A DNA stretch of 38,638 nucleotides from Gammaproteobacteria bacterium (lineage in GTDB: Bacteria > Pseudomonadota > Gammaproteobacteria > Ga0077554 > Ga007554): the NCBI GenBank assembly GCA_005240065.1, contig SBBG01000060.1:1-38638 (forward strand). The letters are read 5' to 3'. Position 1 is the first letter of the stretch; each line of letters begins with the position of its first letter. Below are positions 7,854-15,411 of the stretch, piece after piece. Made by a program: the position numbers and the translations under genes. The notes under the pieces are model-generated. The model did no database searches and was not told the DNA's origin. It was given only the letters and a program-made list of their open reading frames with translations.

Positions 7854-8438
7854 TCAATCAAGATCCGCCGCCAATGAGACACGTACCGGATCAGGCATGG
7901 AATCCACCTCGTGGATATAGGCTTGATGATCGATGCCCGCAGTAATCTCCGCCCCGCTCTTGACCGCAACGGCCATCCCGGGCGTGAGTTCAAAGCGCAG
8001 GAAATGCACCGCCGAGGTCTTGCTCCGGGTTTCGCGCTCCAGATCCTCATCCGCGATCGCAAAAACACGCTCGAAACCATTCACCCCGATCCACACCCGG
8101 TCTTCGATACCCATCATCCGGCCCAGGGCCTGCTGGCGTTCGGCGATATCGGCATATTCGATCATCATGGTCGCCTTCCAGTTGCCGCCGTCGGGAATCA
8201 GGGGATTGTAGGCTTCCAGCTCTGCCTCGATGCCATCGGCCTCGAAGATACGTTCGGCGCGCAGCATTTCCTGGATCTGATAGTGGATCGTCAAACGGTC
8301 CTCGAAATACAGCGTGACATGCGGCCCGATGGCAAGTTGACGGTTTTTCTTGTGCGCCATCACCCGGCTGCGAAAACCGGGACGCAGTTCGGCGTAGTGT
8401 TCAAGGCTGTATAAATCGGCGCGTGTCAGTTTCTGCAT
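7854..8438 (-). CDS. DUF3501 family protein
   Basis: A 194-aa protein beginning MQKLTRADLYSLEHYAELRP, which I recognise as DUF3501. Other features are an RNRQLAIGPHVT-like stretch (KKNRQLAIGPHVTLYFEDRL), a YQIQEMLRAERIFE segment and a central NPLIPDGGNWKATMMIEY. No signal peptide, membrane segment or cysteine motif is visible, so it is probably cytosolic. The function is unknown. It lies 37 bp after the HdrB/GlpC-like Fe-S gene, which itself follows rubrerythrin; I recall this trio as recurrent in proteobacteria, suggesting a shared role in peroxide handling or redox chemistry. The chosen ATG at 8438 is preceded by GGGTGAGGG. An upstream in-frame ATG at 8486 overlaps the Fe-S gene's end and adds a non-conserved tail. 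Confidence 0.88.
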   Translation of the reverse strand: MQKLTRADLYSLEHYAELRPGFRSRVMAHKKNRQLAIGPHVTLYFEDRLTIHYQIQEMLRAERIFEADGIEAELEAYNPLIPDGGNWKATMMIEYADIAERQQALGRMMGIEDRVWIGVNGFERVFAIADEDLERETRSKTSAVHFLRFELTPGMAVAVKSGAEITAGIDHQAYIHEVDSMPDPVRVSLAADLD

Positions 8439-8475
8439 TGCCCTCACCCTACCCTCCCCCGGAGAAAGAGCATCA

Positions 8476-9822
8476 TCATATCCCATATGCCATGCGCAGC
8501 AGCGTCATCGGATGTTCGAAATGGCTGCCGTCGCGCAGGCCATTTTCGATTTGGCGGCCGGCCATCGGACAATCGCTGCTGTAATGATCGGCGCCTGCCT
8601 GTTTCACGCGATTGACCACCGGCTTGCCGATTCTCATTGAAGTCTCATGGAACTCGCTCTTCACCGCATAGGTGCCGTTGTGTCCCGAGCAGCGTTCGAT
8701 GGTCTCGATCCGGGCGCCCGGCACCAATTGCAGCACGTCGCGGGTTTTGAGGCCGATATTTTGCACCCGCAGATGGCAGGCGACGTGATACGAGACACTA
8801 CCCAGCGGCTTCTTGAAATCAGTTTTCAAAAGACCACTCTTGTGACGCAGCATCAGGTACTCGAAGGGATCGAAAATCGCATTGCGCACCTTGAGCACAT
8901 CCGCATCGCCCGGGAACATCAACGGCAGTTCCTGCTTGAACATCAGCACGCAGGACGGTACCGGCGCGACAATGTCCCAACCTTTATCCACCAGGTTGGC
9001 CAGCACCGGGATATTGGCCTCTCTGGCGCGCGCCACGGATTCAAGGTCACCCAGTTCCAGCTTGGGCATGCCACAACACTGCTCCTTTTGCGCCAGCGTC
9101 ACCGGGATATCGTTGTGCTCGAACACGGCGATCAAATCTTCGCCAATCCGTGGTTCGTTGCGGTTGCCATAACAGGTGGCGAACAACGCGACCTTACCGC
9201 GCGTGTTTCCGGCCGGAACGGCAGAGATCCCGCCCGCCCGCCGCCGCTCCGCGCGCTGGCGCAGGGTGTCGCTATGATATTCGGGCAAGATGGCGTCGGG
9301 ATGCACACCCAGCGCCTTGTCCAGCAGCTTGCGCACAGCCGGATTCCTGTTGGCGGCATTGACCGCCTGCGCCACCACCGGAATGCCCGCAAGACGGCCC
9401 ACCTCGTCGGTAGAAGTCAGTAACCTGTCGCGGAACCTCGCTCCGCCCTTTTTGTATTTCACCACCTTGCCGCGCAACATCAAGTGCGGAAAATCGACAT
9501 TCCACGGATGCGGCGGGACGTAGGGGCACTTCGTCATGTAACACATGTCACACAGATAGCAGTGATCCACCACCTGCCAGTAGACCTTCTTATCGATACC
9601 ATCCAGCTCCAGCGTCTCCGAGGCATCTATGGCATCGAACAGCGTCGGAAACGCCTGGCACAGACTGAAACAACGGCGGCAGCCGTGGCAGATATCGAAC
9701 ACCCTATCCAGCTCCTGGAACAGAGAAACTTCGTTGTGGAAATCGGGATTTTTCCAGTCCAGCGGATGGCGAGTGGGCGCCTCCAGGCTGCCTTCGCGCT
9801 GGGGTTCGGACGGTTTTGACAT
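8476..9822 (-). CDS. HdrB/GlpC-like Fe-S oxidoreductase
   Basis: A 448-aa cytosolic protein combining N-terminal ferredoxin-like clusters with C-terminal cysteine-rich CCG domains, as in GlpC and heterodisulfide reductase subunits. Cluster ligands are C45, C48, C51, C55 (CHGCRRCFSLC) and C88, C91, C94, C99 (CYLCDMCYMTKC). The CCG regions show FATCYGN, QCCGMPKLELGD (C249-C250), YHVACHLR (C349), ERCSGHNGTY (C378) and SSDCPMAG. A long Lys/Arg-rich linker joins the halves. No membrane anchor is visible. The ATG at 9822 has GGGAG 6 nt upstream. The gene lies between rubrerythrin and DUF3501. A plausible role is passing electrons to rubrerythrin, which here lacks its own rubredoxin domain; this is inference from context. 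Confidence 0.9.
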   Translation of the reverse strand: MSKPSEPQREGSLEAPTRHPLDWKNPDFHNEVSLFQELDRVFDICHGCRRCFSLCQAFPTLFDAIDASETLELDGIDKKVYWQVVDHCYLCDMCYMTKCPYVPPHPWNVDFPHLMLRGKVVKYKKGGARFRDRLLTSTDEVGRLAGIPVVAQAVNAANRNPAVRKLLDKALGVHPDAILPEYHSDTLRQRAERRRAGGISAVPAGNTRGKVALFATCYGNRNEPRIGEDLIAVFEHNDIPVTLAQKEQCCGMPKLELGDLESVARAREANIPVLANLVDKGWDIVAPVPSCVLMFKQELPLMFPGDADVLKVRNAIFDPFEYLMLRHKSGLLKTDFKKPLGSVSYHVACHLRVQNIGLKTRDVLQLVPGARIETIERCSGHNGTYAVKSEFHETSMRIGKPVVNRVKQAGADHYSSDCPMAGRQIENGLRDGSHFEHPMTLLRMAYGI

Positions 9823-9842
9823 GGTAGCTCCCTGTATCACGC

Positions 9843-9910
9843 GTAGGGTGCGTCATACGCACCGAAGCAACGAAGACGGTGCAAGCGCGATGCGCACGGC
9901 ACACCCTGCA
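9843..9910. repeat. GTAGGGTGCG-type repeat, copy 2
   Basis: Starts GTAGGGTGCGTCATACGCACC and ends ACGGCACACCCTGCA, a degenerate inverted arrangement like copy 1. Directly after it lies a second palindrome CTGCAT-AGC-ATGCAG (9906-9920), and more GGTGCGC/GCGCACC matter runs to 9972. The block fills the 151-bp gap between the rubrerythrin stop and the Fe-S gene and could stabilise or partly terminate the rubrerythrin message. Confidence 0.6.
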
Positions 9911-9973
9911 TAGCATGCAGATGACGACATGCACATGCGCCCTCAAACGGCGAATGCGCAGCGCACCCGTTCC

Positions 9974-10396
9974 TCAACTTTCCAGGCTATCCAGCGCCTT
10001 CTGAAAGCGATTGGCATGGGAACGCTCGGCCTTGGCCAGGGTCTCGAACCAGTCGGCGATCTCATCGAACCCCTCTTCGCGCGCGACCTTGGCCATGCCG
10101 GGGTACATATCGGTATATTCGTGAGTTTCACCCGCAATCGCGGCCTTGAGATTGTCGGCGGTCGGGCCGATCGGCAGGCCGGTGGCCGGATCCCCCGAAG
10201 CCTCCAGGTATTCCAGGTGACCATGAGCATGTCCAGTCTCGCCCTCGGCGGTGGAACGGAACACCGCGGACACGTCGTTATAACCTTCAACATCGGCTTT
10301 GGCGGCGAAATACAGATAACGGCGATTGGCCTGCGACTCGCCGGCGAAGGCGTACTTCAGATTCTCTTCGGTTTTGCTGCCTTTCAGATTTTTCAT
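9974..10396 (-). CDS. Rubrerythrin (di-iron domain only)
   Basis: A 140-aa four-helix di-iron protein that reduces hydrogen peroxide in the cytosol. Candidate iron ligands are E20 (AGES), E53 and H56 (EGETGHAH), E90 and E93 (AGETHEY), and E124 and H127 (AERSHANRF), matching rubrerythrin spacing. The C-terminal rubredoxin domain found in classical rubrerythrins is absent, so an external electron donor is needed; the Fe-S protein encoded next in the operon is a candidate. CAGGAGAT precedes the ATG at good distance. A strong predicted promoter and a palindromic operator-like site lie upstream. The next gene upstream (wzm) is divergent. Confidence 0.95.
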   Translation of the reverse strand: MKNLKGSKTEENLKYAFAGESQANRRYLYFAAKADVEGYNDVSAVFRSTAEGETGHAHGHLEYLEASGDPATGLPIGPTADNLKAAIAGETHEYTDMYPGMAKVAREEGFDEIADWFETLAKAERSHANRFQKALDSLES

Positions 10397-10461
10397 GAGC
10401 TATCTCCTGTAGAACTTGATCCTTATATCGAACATACTCAACGGATCGGCCACCTGCCGAT

Positions 10462-10478
10462 TTTAGACCACGTCTAAA
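10462..10478. promoter_or_regulatory. Palindromic operator-like site upstream of rubrerythrin
   Basis: A perfect inverted repeat, TTTAGAC-N3-GTCTAAA on either strand, 66-82 bp before the rubrerythrin ATG. It lies just after the predicted transcription start (near +7 to +23), where a bound repressor would block transcription. I do not recognise it as a standard PerR, OxyR, IscR or Fur site. Confidence 0.5.
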
Positions 10479-10490
10479 GCACGCGCCTTG

Positions 10491-10518
10491 AGTATAAACC
10501 CGCCCCCTCCCGTGTCAA
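10491..10518 (-). promoter_or_regulatory. Predicted sigma70 promoter for the rubrerythrin operon
   Basis: On the minus strand a perfect -35 TTGACA (10513-10518) is separated by 16 nt from TATACT (10491-10496). Predicted start is near 10484, about 88 nt upstream of the rubrerythrin ATG. The remaining 10519-10681 stretch, before the divergent wzm, shows no further element I can support. Confidence 0.7.
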
Positions 10519-10681
10519 TGGCCCGGCCCCATTACGTCATGATTTCAAGACAAACCGCGCCAAGCCGATATCTACAGGAATTGTCTTACAAAATCCTTTA
10601 ACAGTGGCTTACGCGGCAGACAGGGTGTCCATGTGATAAAATCACCGCAAATTGTGAGAAAATTCATAGAACACAAACACG

Positions 10682-11500
10682 ATGATCCAAGCAGCCAAAA
10701 ACTTGATCACTTACCGTGAGCTACTGGCTGTGCTCGCCTGGAAAAACATCGCCCTCCGTTACAAGCAGGCCTACGTCGGCATCGCCTGGGCGGTTTTCAA
10801 GCCGATCACCCTGATGCTGATTTTCACGTTGGTGAAAAGCTTCGTCGGTATCGACAGCGGCGCCATCCCCTACCCGCTGCTCACCTTCGCCGCGCTGATG
10901 CCCTGGATCTTCTTCCAGGAAGCCACCGCCGACGGCGTCGGCAGCGTGGTCTCCAATGCCCACCTGATCCGTAAGATCTATTTCCCAAGGGAAATCTTTC
11001 CCCTCACCACCGTCATCACCAAACTGGTGGAACTGGGCATCAACTTCGTCATCCTCGCCGGATTGATGGCCTGGTACGGTTTCATGCCCACCGCTGAGGC
11101 GCTGTGGCTTCCCCTCATCATCCTCTATACCATCCTGGCCTCGCTGAGCATCTCCCTGATCGGCGCGGCGATGAATGTCTATTCGCGCGACGTAGCCAAT
11201 GTACTGCCCATTCTGCTGTCGCTAATGATGTACGCCTCACCGGTAATCTACCCGCTCGCCCTCGTCAAGGAAAAGCTCCTGGTCAACCAGGCCGCCGGAG
11301 AATGGTCCGGCACCCTCTATACCCTTTACACCCTCAACCCCATGGCCGGCATCATCGACGCCTTTCAGCAAACCCTGCTGCACGGCCAGCCGCCCGACTT
11401 TTCTGCAATGCTGCCGGGCATGGTGCTGGTAACCATTCTGTTGCCCATTGGGTACATGGTTTTCAAGCGGGCGGAAGCGTATTTTGCGGATGTGGTGTAA
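10682..11500 (+). CDS. wzm: Polysaccharide ABC exporter permease, Wzm-like
   Basis: A 272-aa ABC-2 type permease for exporting a lipid-linked polysaccharide across the inner membrane. About six hydrophobic segments are visible (near 30-50, 65-85, 110-132, 145-165, 175-195 and 235-258). Family signatures include LAWKNIALRYKQAYVGIAWAVFKP near the N-terminus, IRKIYFPREIFPL in the first cytoplasmic loop, and SPVIYPLALV. Its ATPase partner (12037-13320) would normally follow directly, but a decayed toxin-antitoxin module lies between. It heads a long same-strand glycan cluster. Its upstream gap holds the divergent rubrerythrin promoter; no JUMPstart/ops element was found. Confidence 0.93.
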   Translation: MIQAAKNLITYRELLAVLAWKNIALRYKQAYVGIAWAVFKPITLMLIFTLVKSFVGIDSGAIPYPLLTFAALMPWIFFQEATADGVGSVVSNAHLIRKIYFPREIFPLTTVITKLVELGINFVILAGLMAWYGFMPTAEALWLPLIILYTILASLSISLIGAAMNVYSRDVANVLPILLSLMMYASPVIYPLALVKEKLLVNQAAGEWSGTLYTLYTLNPMAGIIDAFQQTLLHGQPPDFSAMLPGMVLVTILLPIGYMVFKRAEAYFADVV

Positions 11501-11583
11501 CAAGCGCTCATTATGATGGTGAGGGAGATAAATTCCAAACAGCATGAGTCACTACACTAGCGTTTGCCGGAGGTAACCATATC

Positions 11584-11664
11584 ATGCGGGAAAATTTTGT
11601 ACGTAAGATTGACGAACTACGCCCGACTCCAGGCGGAAGTTGAAGATTTTGTGGAGTTCATAAA
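11584..11664 (+). pseudogene. Frameshifted antitoxin remnant (DUF2281/VapB-like)
   Basis: The ATG at 11584 opens MRENFVRKIDELRPTPGGS and then stops at 11641. In the next frame the same DNA continues LQAEVEDFVEFIK, the typical DUF2281 antitoxin core. One frameshift near 11620-11632 therefore splits the gene. It directly precedes a broken PIN-domain toxin, as expected for a vapBC-type pair. It is unlikely to yield a functional antitoxin. Confidence 0.65.
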
Positions 11665-12025
11665 ATGTTACTTGCACAGATCAGGACTGAGGAAGCGCGT
11701 AGTTTGCTGCTCAAATATGATAATCGCGATCTTTACATAAGTGATTTTTTTACATTCCATTGGGCTGCTTGTCTTTCGTCAAAAGCAGCATGCGGTTTAT
11801 AGCCAGTTTCTAAGCGACATGATCTTGACTACCGGAATAAAAATTTCCTCCATATCGCCGGAGGACATTGAATCGGTGATCGATGCAGCACGGAAATTCA
11901 ACATTGATTTCGATGACGCCTACCACTACACCATAGCGTTAGAGCATAATCTGACCATCGTGAGCTTCGACAAAGACTTCGACCGTACCGCGAAAAGCAG
12001 AAAAAATCCCTCGGATATTAAATAG
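11665..12025 (+). pseudogene. Frameshifted PIN-domain (VapC-like) toxin remnant
   Basis: From the ATG at 11665 one frame reads EEARSLLLKYDNRDLYISDF, then a T7 run (11745-11751) shifts the rest. The following frame, which can start at a GTG at 11741, gives LHSIGLLVFRQKQHAVYSQF and FDDAYHYTIALEHNLTIVSF up to the stop at 12023-12025. That is the C-terminal part of a PIN-domain ribonuclease. The N-terminal LIDTN strand with the first catalytic Asp is missing, so the gene is both truncated and frameshifted. The pair separates wzm from wzt, suggesting an old insertion into the exporter operon. A 94-aa fragment could still be translated, but it lacks a complete active site. Confidence 0.7.
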
Positions 12026-12036
12026 ACCCATCGCCA

Positions 12037-13320
12037 ATGCCCATCATCGAAGTCAACCACGTCACCAAGGAATACCGCCTCGGGCAACTGCAAAGCCTGA
12101 AGCACACCCTGCAACGCATCGCCGCCAGACTGCGCGGCCAGCCCCTGCCCGAGCGTCCATTGTTCAAAGCTCTGGATGACGTGGACTTCAAGGTGGAAGC
12201 AGGCGAAGTACTCGGCATCATCGGCCACAACGGCGCGGGCAAGAGCACGTTGTTGAAGATGTTGGCGCAAATCAGCGTACCCACTCGGGGAAGCGTTAAA
12301 GTGCATGGCAAAGTGGCGCCATTGATTGAAGTCGGCGCGGGGCTGATAGGCGACCTCACCGGGCGCGAGAACATCTTCCTCAATGGCGCGATCCTCGGCA
12401 TACCCAAGGCGGAAATCAGAAAAAAATTCGATGAAATCGTCGCCTTCGCGGAGCTGGAAGAATTTATTGATACTCCCCTCAAGCGTTACAGCTCGGGCAT
12501 GTCGGTGCGACTGGGATTCGCCATCGCCACCAGCATCGATGCCGATATCCTGATCGTTGACGAGGTGCTGGCGGTGGGGGATCTTGCGTTTCAGCGCAAG
12601 TGTTTTGACCGGATGGAGGAGATGATCAAGCGGCAGGGAAAGACGGTGTTGCTGGTTAGCCATAATATTCGGCAGGTTGAAAGATTATGCAGCCGCGTGC
12701 TGCTGCTTGATCATGGACGGATTGATTTTGCAGGCGAGCCACGAACGGTTTGTGACCGTTTTTACACAAAAAATGACGCGATCATCGCAGACAACTCAAA
12801 ATCTCTTTCCAGTATTGCGCGAAACACTTATCAGACCGGCGAAATCGAGCTTGTAAGTGCCACCATTCTAGATAGCACAGGACACCCTATAACCCGAATA
12901 CCCTATAAGGCAGACATTACGATTGTGATGCGATTCAAGATAACAAACACGCTGAGAACTCCAACCTTTGGAGCAGGAATTCACACAACAGATTTTCTTT
13001 ATCTGACAACCCATAACAGCGAACAGCAGGTAACCTTGGAATTCGTTGACAAAGGAGAATGCGAGATACATTGTCATATACGAACGCTTCCCCTGCTTCC
13101 AGGGCCTTATAGCTGGAGAATTGGCGTCACCGAAGGAGACGCCGCAAGAACTGTCTTCTACGCGGAAAACGTGCTCCATTTCCAAATTGTAGCGGATTCG
13201 AACCATCCCGTGCCCATCACCAGTCGCCAAGGATTTTTCGAATTGGATGCCAACTGGAGCTTCGAATCAGAGCCAAACGTGAAACATACTCCCGCCGTTG
13301 CGGGACGAGCTGTACATTAG
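12037..13320 (+). CDS. wzt: Polysaccharide ABC exporter ATPase, Wzt-like, with C-terminal glycan-binding domain
   Basis: A 427-aa ATPase energising polysaccharide export with Wzm. The N-terminal ABC domain (about 1-240) has Walker A GHNGAGKST (63-71), signature YSSGMSVRLGFA and Walker B ILIVDEVLAVGD, followed by the switch His in VSHNIRQV. Residues about 260-410 form a beta-rich Wzt C-terminal domain, which in O9a-type systems recognises the modified non-reducing end of the glycan. Base composition falls sharply from about 63% GC in the ABC part to about 42% GC in the C-terminal part (hand counts of 60-bp lines). This suggests that the specificity domain was exchanged by recombination. It is followed after 2 bp by a methyltransferase, consistent with a terminal cap that Wzt reads. 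Confidence 0.93.
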   Translation: MPIIEVNHVTKEYRLGQLQSLKHTLQRIAARLRGQPLPERPLFKALDDVDFKVEAGEVLGIIGHNGAGKSTLLKMLAQISVPTRGSVKVHGKVAPLIEVGAGLIGDLTGRENIFLNGAILGIPKAEIRKKFDEIVAFAELEEFIDTPLKRYSSGMSVRLGFAIATSIDADILIVDEVLAVGDLAFQRKCFDRMEEMIKRQGKTVLLVSHNIRQVERLCSRVLLLDHGRIDFAGEPRTVCDRFYTKNDAIIADNSKSLSSIARNTYQTGEIELVSATILDSTGHPITRIPYKADITIVMRFKITNTLRTPTFGAGIHTTDFLYLTTHNSEQQVTLEFVDKGECEIHCHIRTLPLLPGPYSWRIGVTEGDAARTVFYAENVLHFQIVADSNHPVPITSRQGFFELDANWSFESEPNVKHTPAVAGRAVH

Positions 13321-13322
13321 TC

Positions 13323-14342
13323 ATGCAAGCGTTCACCATAAAACATCGATGCCGAATCTGCGGCACTAATGGATTTCACACTCTGCACAGAGCAAGAGAA
13401 ATGATGTTTGGCACTCGAGAGGAATTTGACTACTTTCAGTGCGAAAAATGTGGATGTTTACAAATAAAAGATATACCACCCGATCTTCACAGGTTCTATC
13501 CAGATAACTATTATTCTCTGAATATCTCACCAAACAACGAACGTCCCAGAAAATTTTATTCTTTACTGCAAAAACAAAGATGCAGGACAGCATTATTTGG
13601 AAAAGGTTACAAACTGAATCGACTTATAAGAAAGTTCGTTGAACTCCCGGATGAAATCCATATTCCTTTAGGAATTTCAACCGGCGAGATCATTCGAAAA
13701 TGTAACATCAAGGACTTCATGGCGCCTATCCTAGATGTAGGCTGTGGAAGCTATTCGTCATGGCTAGATCGCCTTCAGATTCTCGGTTTTGAAAATCTTA
13801 CAGGTATCGATCCATACATAGCAGAAAATAGACAACACGGAAAAGTCCGGGTATTGAAAAGCGATATTTCATGTCTAACCGGTCAATTTGACCTTATCAC
13901 ATTCCATCATTCTTTCGAACACATTGCTGATCAACTTTCGACACTACAAAAAATAAAAGATTTGCTCTCGCCCGATGGAGTCTGTCTTATCCGTATACCA
14001 GTTGTTTCGTCTTATGCTTGGGAAAAGTATGGTATCAACTGGGTGGAATTGGATGCCCCACGGCATTTATATCTGCACTCTAACTTGAGTATGGAATCAC
14101 TGGTTCGCAAGGCGGGGCTGAAAATCTTTGATACCGTTTACGATTCGCTACCGTTTGAATTTTATGGAAGCGAGCAATATGCCAGAAACATACCATTGAA
14201 CGACAAAAACTCATTATGGACCAATCCCCATAGCACACTATTTTCTATAGATGAAATCGCCTCATTCGAGGCATTAGCCAAGAAAGTCAATAAAGAGAAA
14301 AAAGGTGGACGTGCCGGATTTTACTTGCGGAGGACATCCTGA
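13323..14342 (+). CDS. SAM-dependent methyltransferase with N-terminal zinc-ribbon-like motif
   Basis: A 339-aa class I methyltransferase. The N-terminus has paired cysteines (C10, C13 in CRICG and C40, C43 in CEKCG), likely a zinc-binding element seen in sugar C-methyltransferase-like proteins. The SAM motif I ILDVGCGSYSSWLDRL (about 137-150) is followed by GIDPYI and FDLITFHHSFEHIADQ, typical of Methyltransf_23-like enzymes. It ends in a Lys-rich tail. Position after wzt suggests it modifies the exported glycan, perhaps the terminal cap recognised by the Wzt C-domain; substrate is unknown. The gene is clearly AT-rich (about 32% GC in one 60-bp line) and was probably acquired with the 3' end of wzt. 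Its stop overlaps the next start (TGATG). Confidence 0.85.
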   Translation: MQAFTIKHRCRICGTNGFHTLHRAREMMFGTREEFDYFQCEKCGCLQIKDIPPDLHRFYPDNYYSLNISPNNERPRKFYSLLQKQRCRTALFGKGYKLNRLIRKFVELPDEIHIPLGISTGEIIRKCNIKDFMAPILDVGCGSYSSWLDRLQILGFENLTGIDPYIAENRQHGKVRVLKSDISCLTGQFDLITFHHSFEHIADQLSTLQKIKDLLSPDGVCLIRIPVVSSYAWEKYGINWVELDAPRHLYLHSNLSMESLVRKAGLKIFDTVYDSLPFEFYGSEQYARNIPLNDKNSLWTNPHSTLFSIDEIASFEALAKKVNKEKKGGRAGFYLRRTS

Positions 14343-15394
14343 TGCCCTCGAACCTTGGGAGCCGAGGAGTTAGCATCTGTATTCCAACCTATAATGGCCA
14401 AGAGTATCTCCAGGAATGCCTGGACAGCATTCTGATTCAAACATATCCCGACACCGAAATACTTATCGTCGACGACTGCTCTACCGACGATACCGTGCGA
14501 ATCGTGGAAGAGTACGCCATCCGCGACAACAGGATTCGCCTGATAAAAAACGAACAAAACCTGGGGCTGGTCGGCAACTGGAATCGCTGCATCGAACTGG
14601 CGCAAGGCGAATGGATCAAATTTGTTTTCCAGGACGACCTGATCGCGCCGACATGCTTGGAAAAGATGCTGTCAGCAGCGACCGCTCAAGAAAAGCCCAT
14701 CGTATTTTGCCGCCGTGAATTCATTTTCGACAGCACAACGGACGTAGAGACACGATTCCATTACAATGCCATTCCACTTATCGATCAACTTTCCTCGGGA
14801 GAAGAAAATATTCCATCCCAACAGGCTAGGGCAATGGTGCTACAGGAAACAAGAAATTTTTTTGGCGAACCGACTTCCGTTCTGATTCATCGATCAGTCT
14901 TTCGCAGATTCGGCGCTTTCAACCCACACCTGGCACAGCTCTGCGACCTCGAATATTGGATTCGCGTGACCGTGAATACAGGCCTTGCATACGTCCCCGA
15001 GAGCCTGGCACAGTTCCGATTTCACCCGGCATCGACGAGCGCCGCGAACAGGGCGGCGAAACTTTTTCGCAGCGATCTGCTCGACCGTTTGGTGTTGTTA
15101 CATGAATACGCATACAACCCGCTGTATGCGCCTCTGCGCACAGCGGCGCAAAAACTTAATCCCCCCCGGAATTTCGCACGGGAATTCGCCAGACGAGCCG
15201 ATTGGGCAAAAGCCGTGGCACTTGCCGCCTGTACGGACAAGGCACGACCCGATACAGGGCCAATCTCCGAATGGAATCAACTGGCGATGGTTTATCCAAG
15301 ATTGAATTGGACGATACACCAAACCCCTCACAAGGTTCGACGGTGGCTGGACAGAACCGTCCTGTGGCGTTTTCGTTCGCACGAAAAAAGCTGA
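14342..15394 (+). CDS. Glycosyltransferase family 2
   Basis: A 350-aa GT-A fold transferase. The nucleotide-sugar-binding half shows VSICIPTYNGQEYLQECLDS, ILIVDDCSTDDT and LVGNWNRCIELAQGEW, with the acidic metal-binding motif FQDDL. An Arg-rich C-terminal tail suggests peripheral membrane association. The start ATG overlaps the previous stop by one base, indicating translational coupling. GC content returns to the window's usual level along this gene. Donor and acceptor sugars cannot be told from sequence. It is one of four stand-alone GT2 enzymes in the cluster. Confidence 0.92.
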   Translation: MPSNLGSRGVSICIPTYNGQEYLQECLDSILIQTYPDTEILIVDDCSTDDTVRIVEEYAIRDNRIRLIKNEQNLGLVGNWNRCIELAQGEWIKFVFQDDLIAPTCLEKMLSAATAQEKPIVFCRREFIFDSTTDVETRFHYNAIPLIDQLSSGEENIPSQQARAMVLQETRNFFGEPTSVLIHRSVFRRFGAFNPHLAQLCDLEYWIRVTVNTGLAYVPESLAQFRFHPASTSAANRAAKLFRSDLLDRLVLLHEYAYNPLYAPLRTAAQKLNPPRNFAREFARRADWAKAVALAACTDKARPDTGPISEWNQLAMVYPRLNWTIHQTPHKVRRWLDRTVLWRFRSHEKS

Positions 15395-15411
15395 AAAAGA
15401 AATCGTCTATT

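Noticed and set aside
10519-10681. JUMPstart/ops element upstream of the glycan cluster
   Set aside because: I looked for GGCGGTAG-type sequence before wzm and found none; no convincing promoter could be assigned either.
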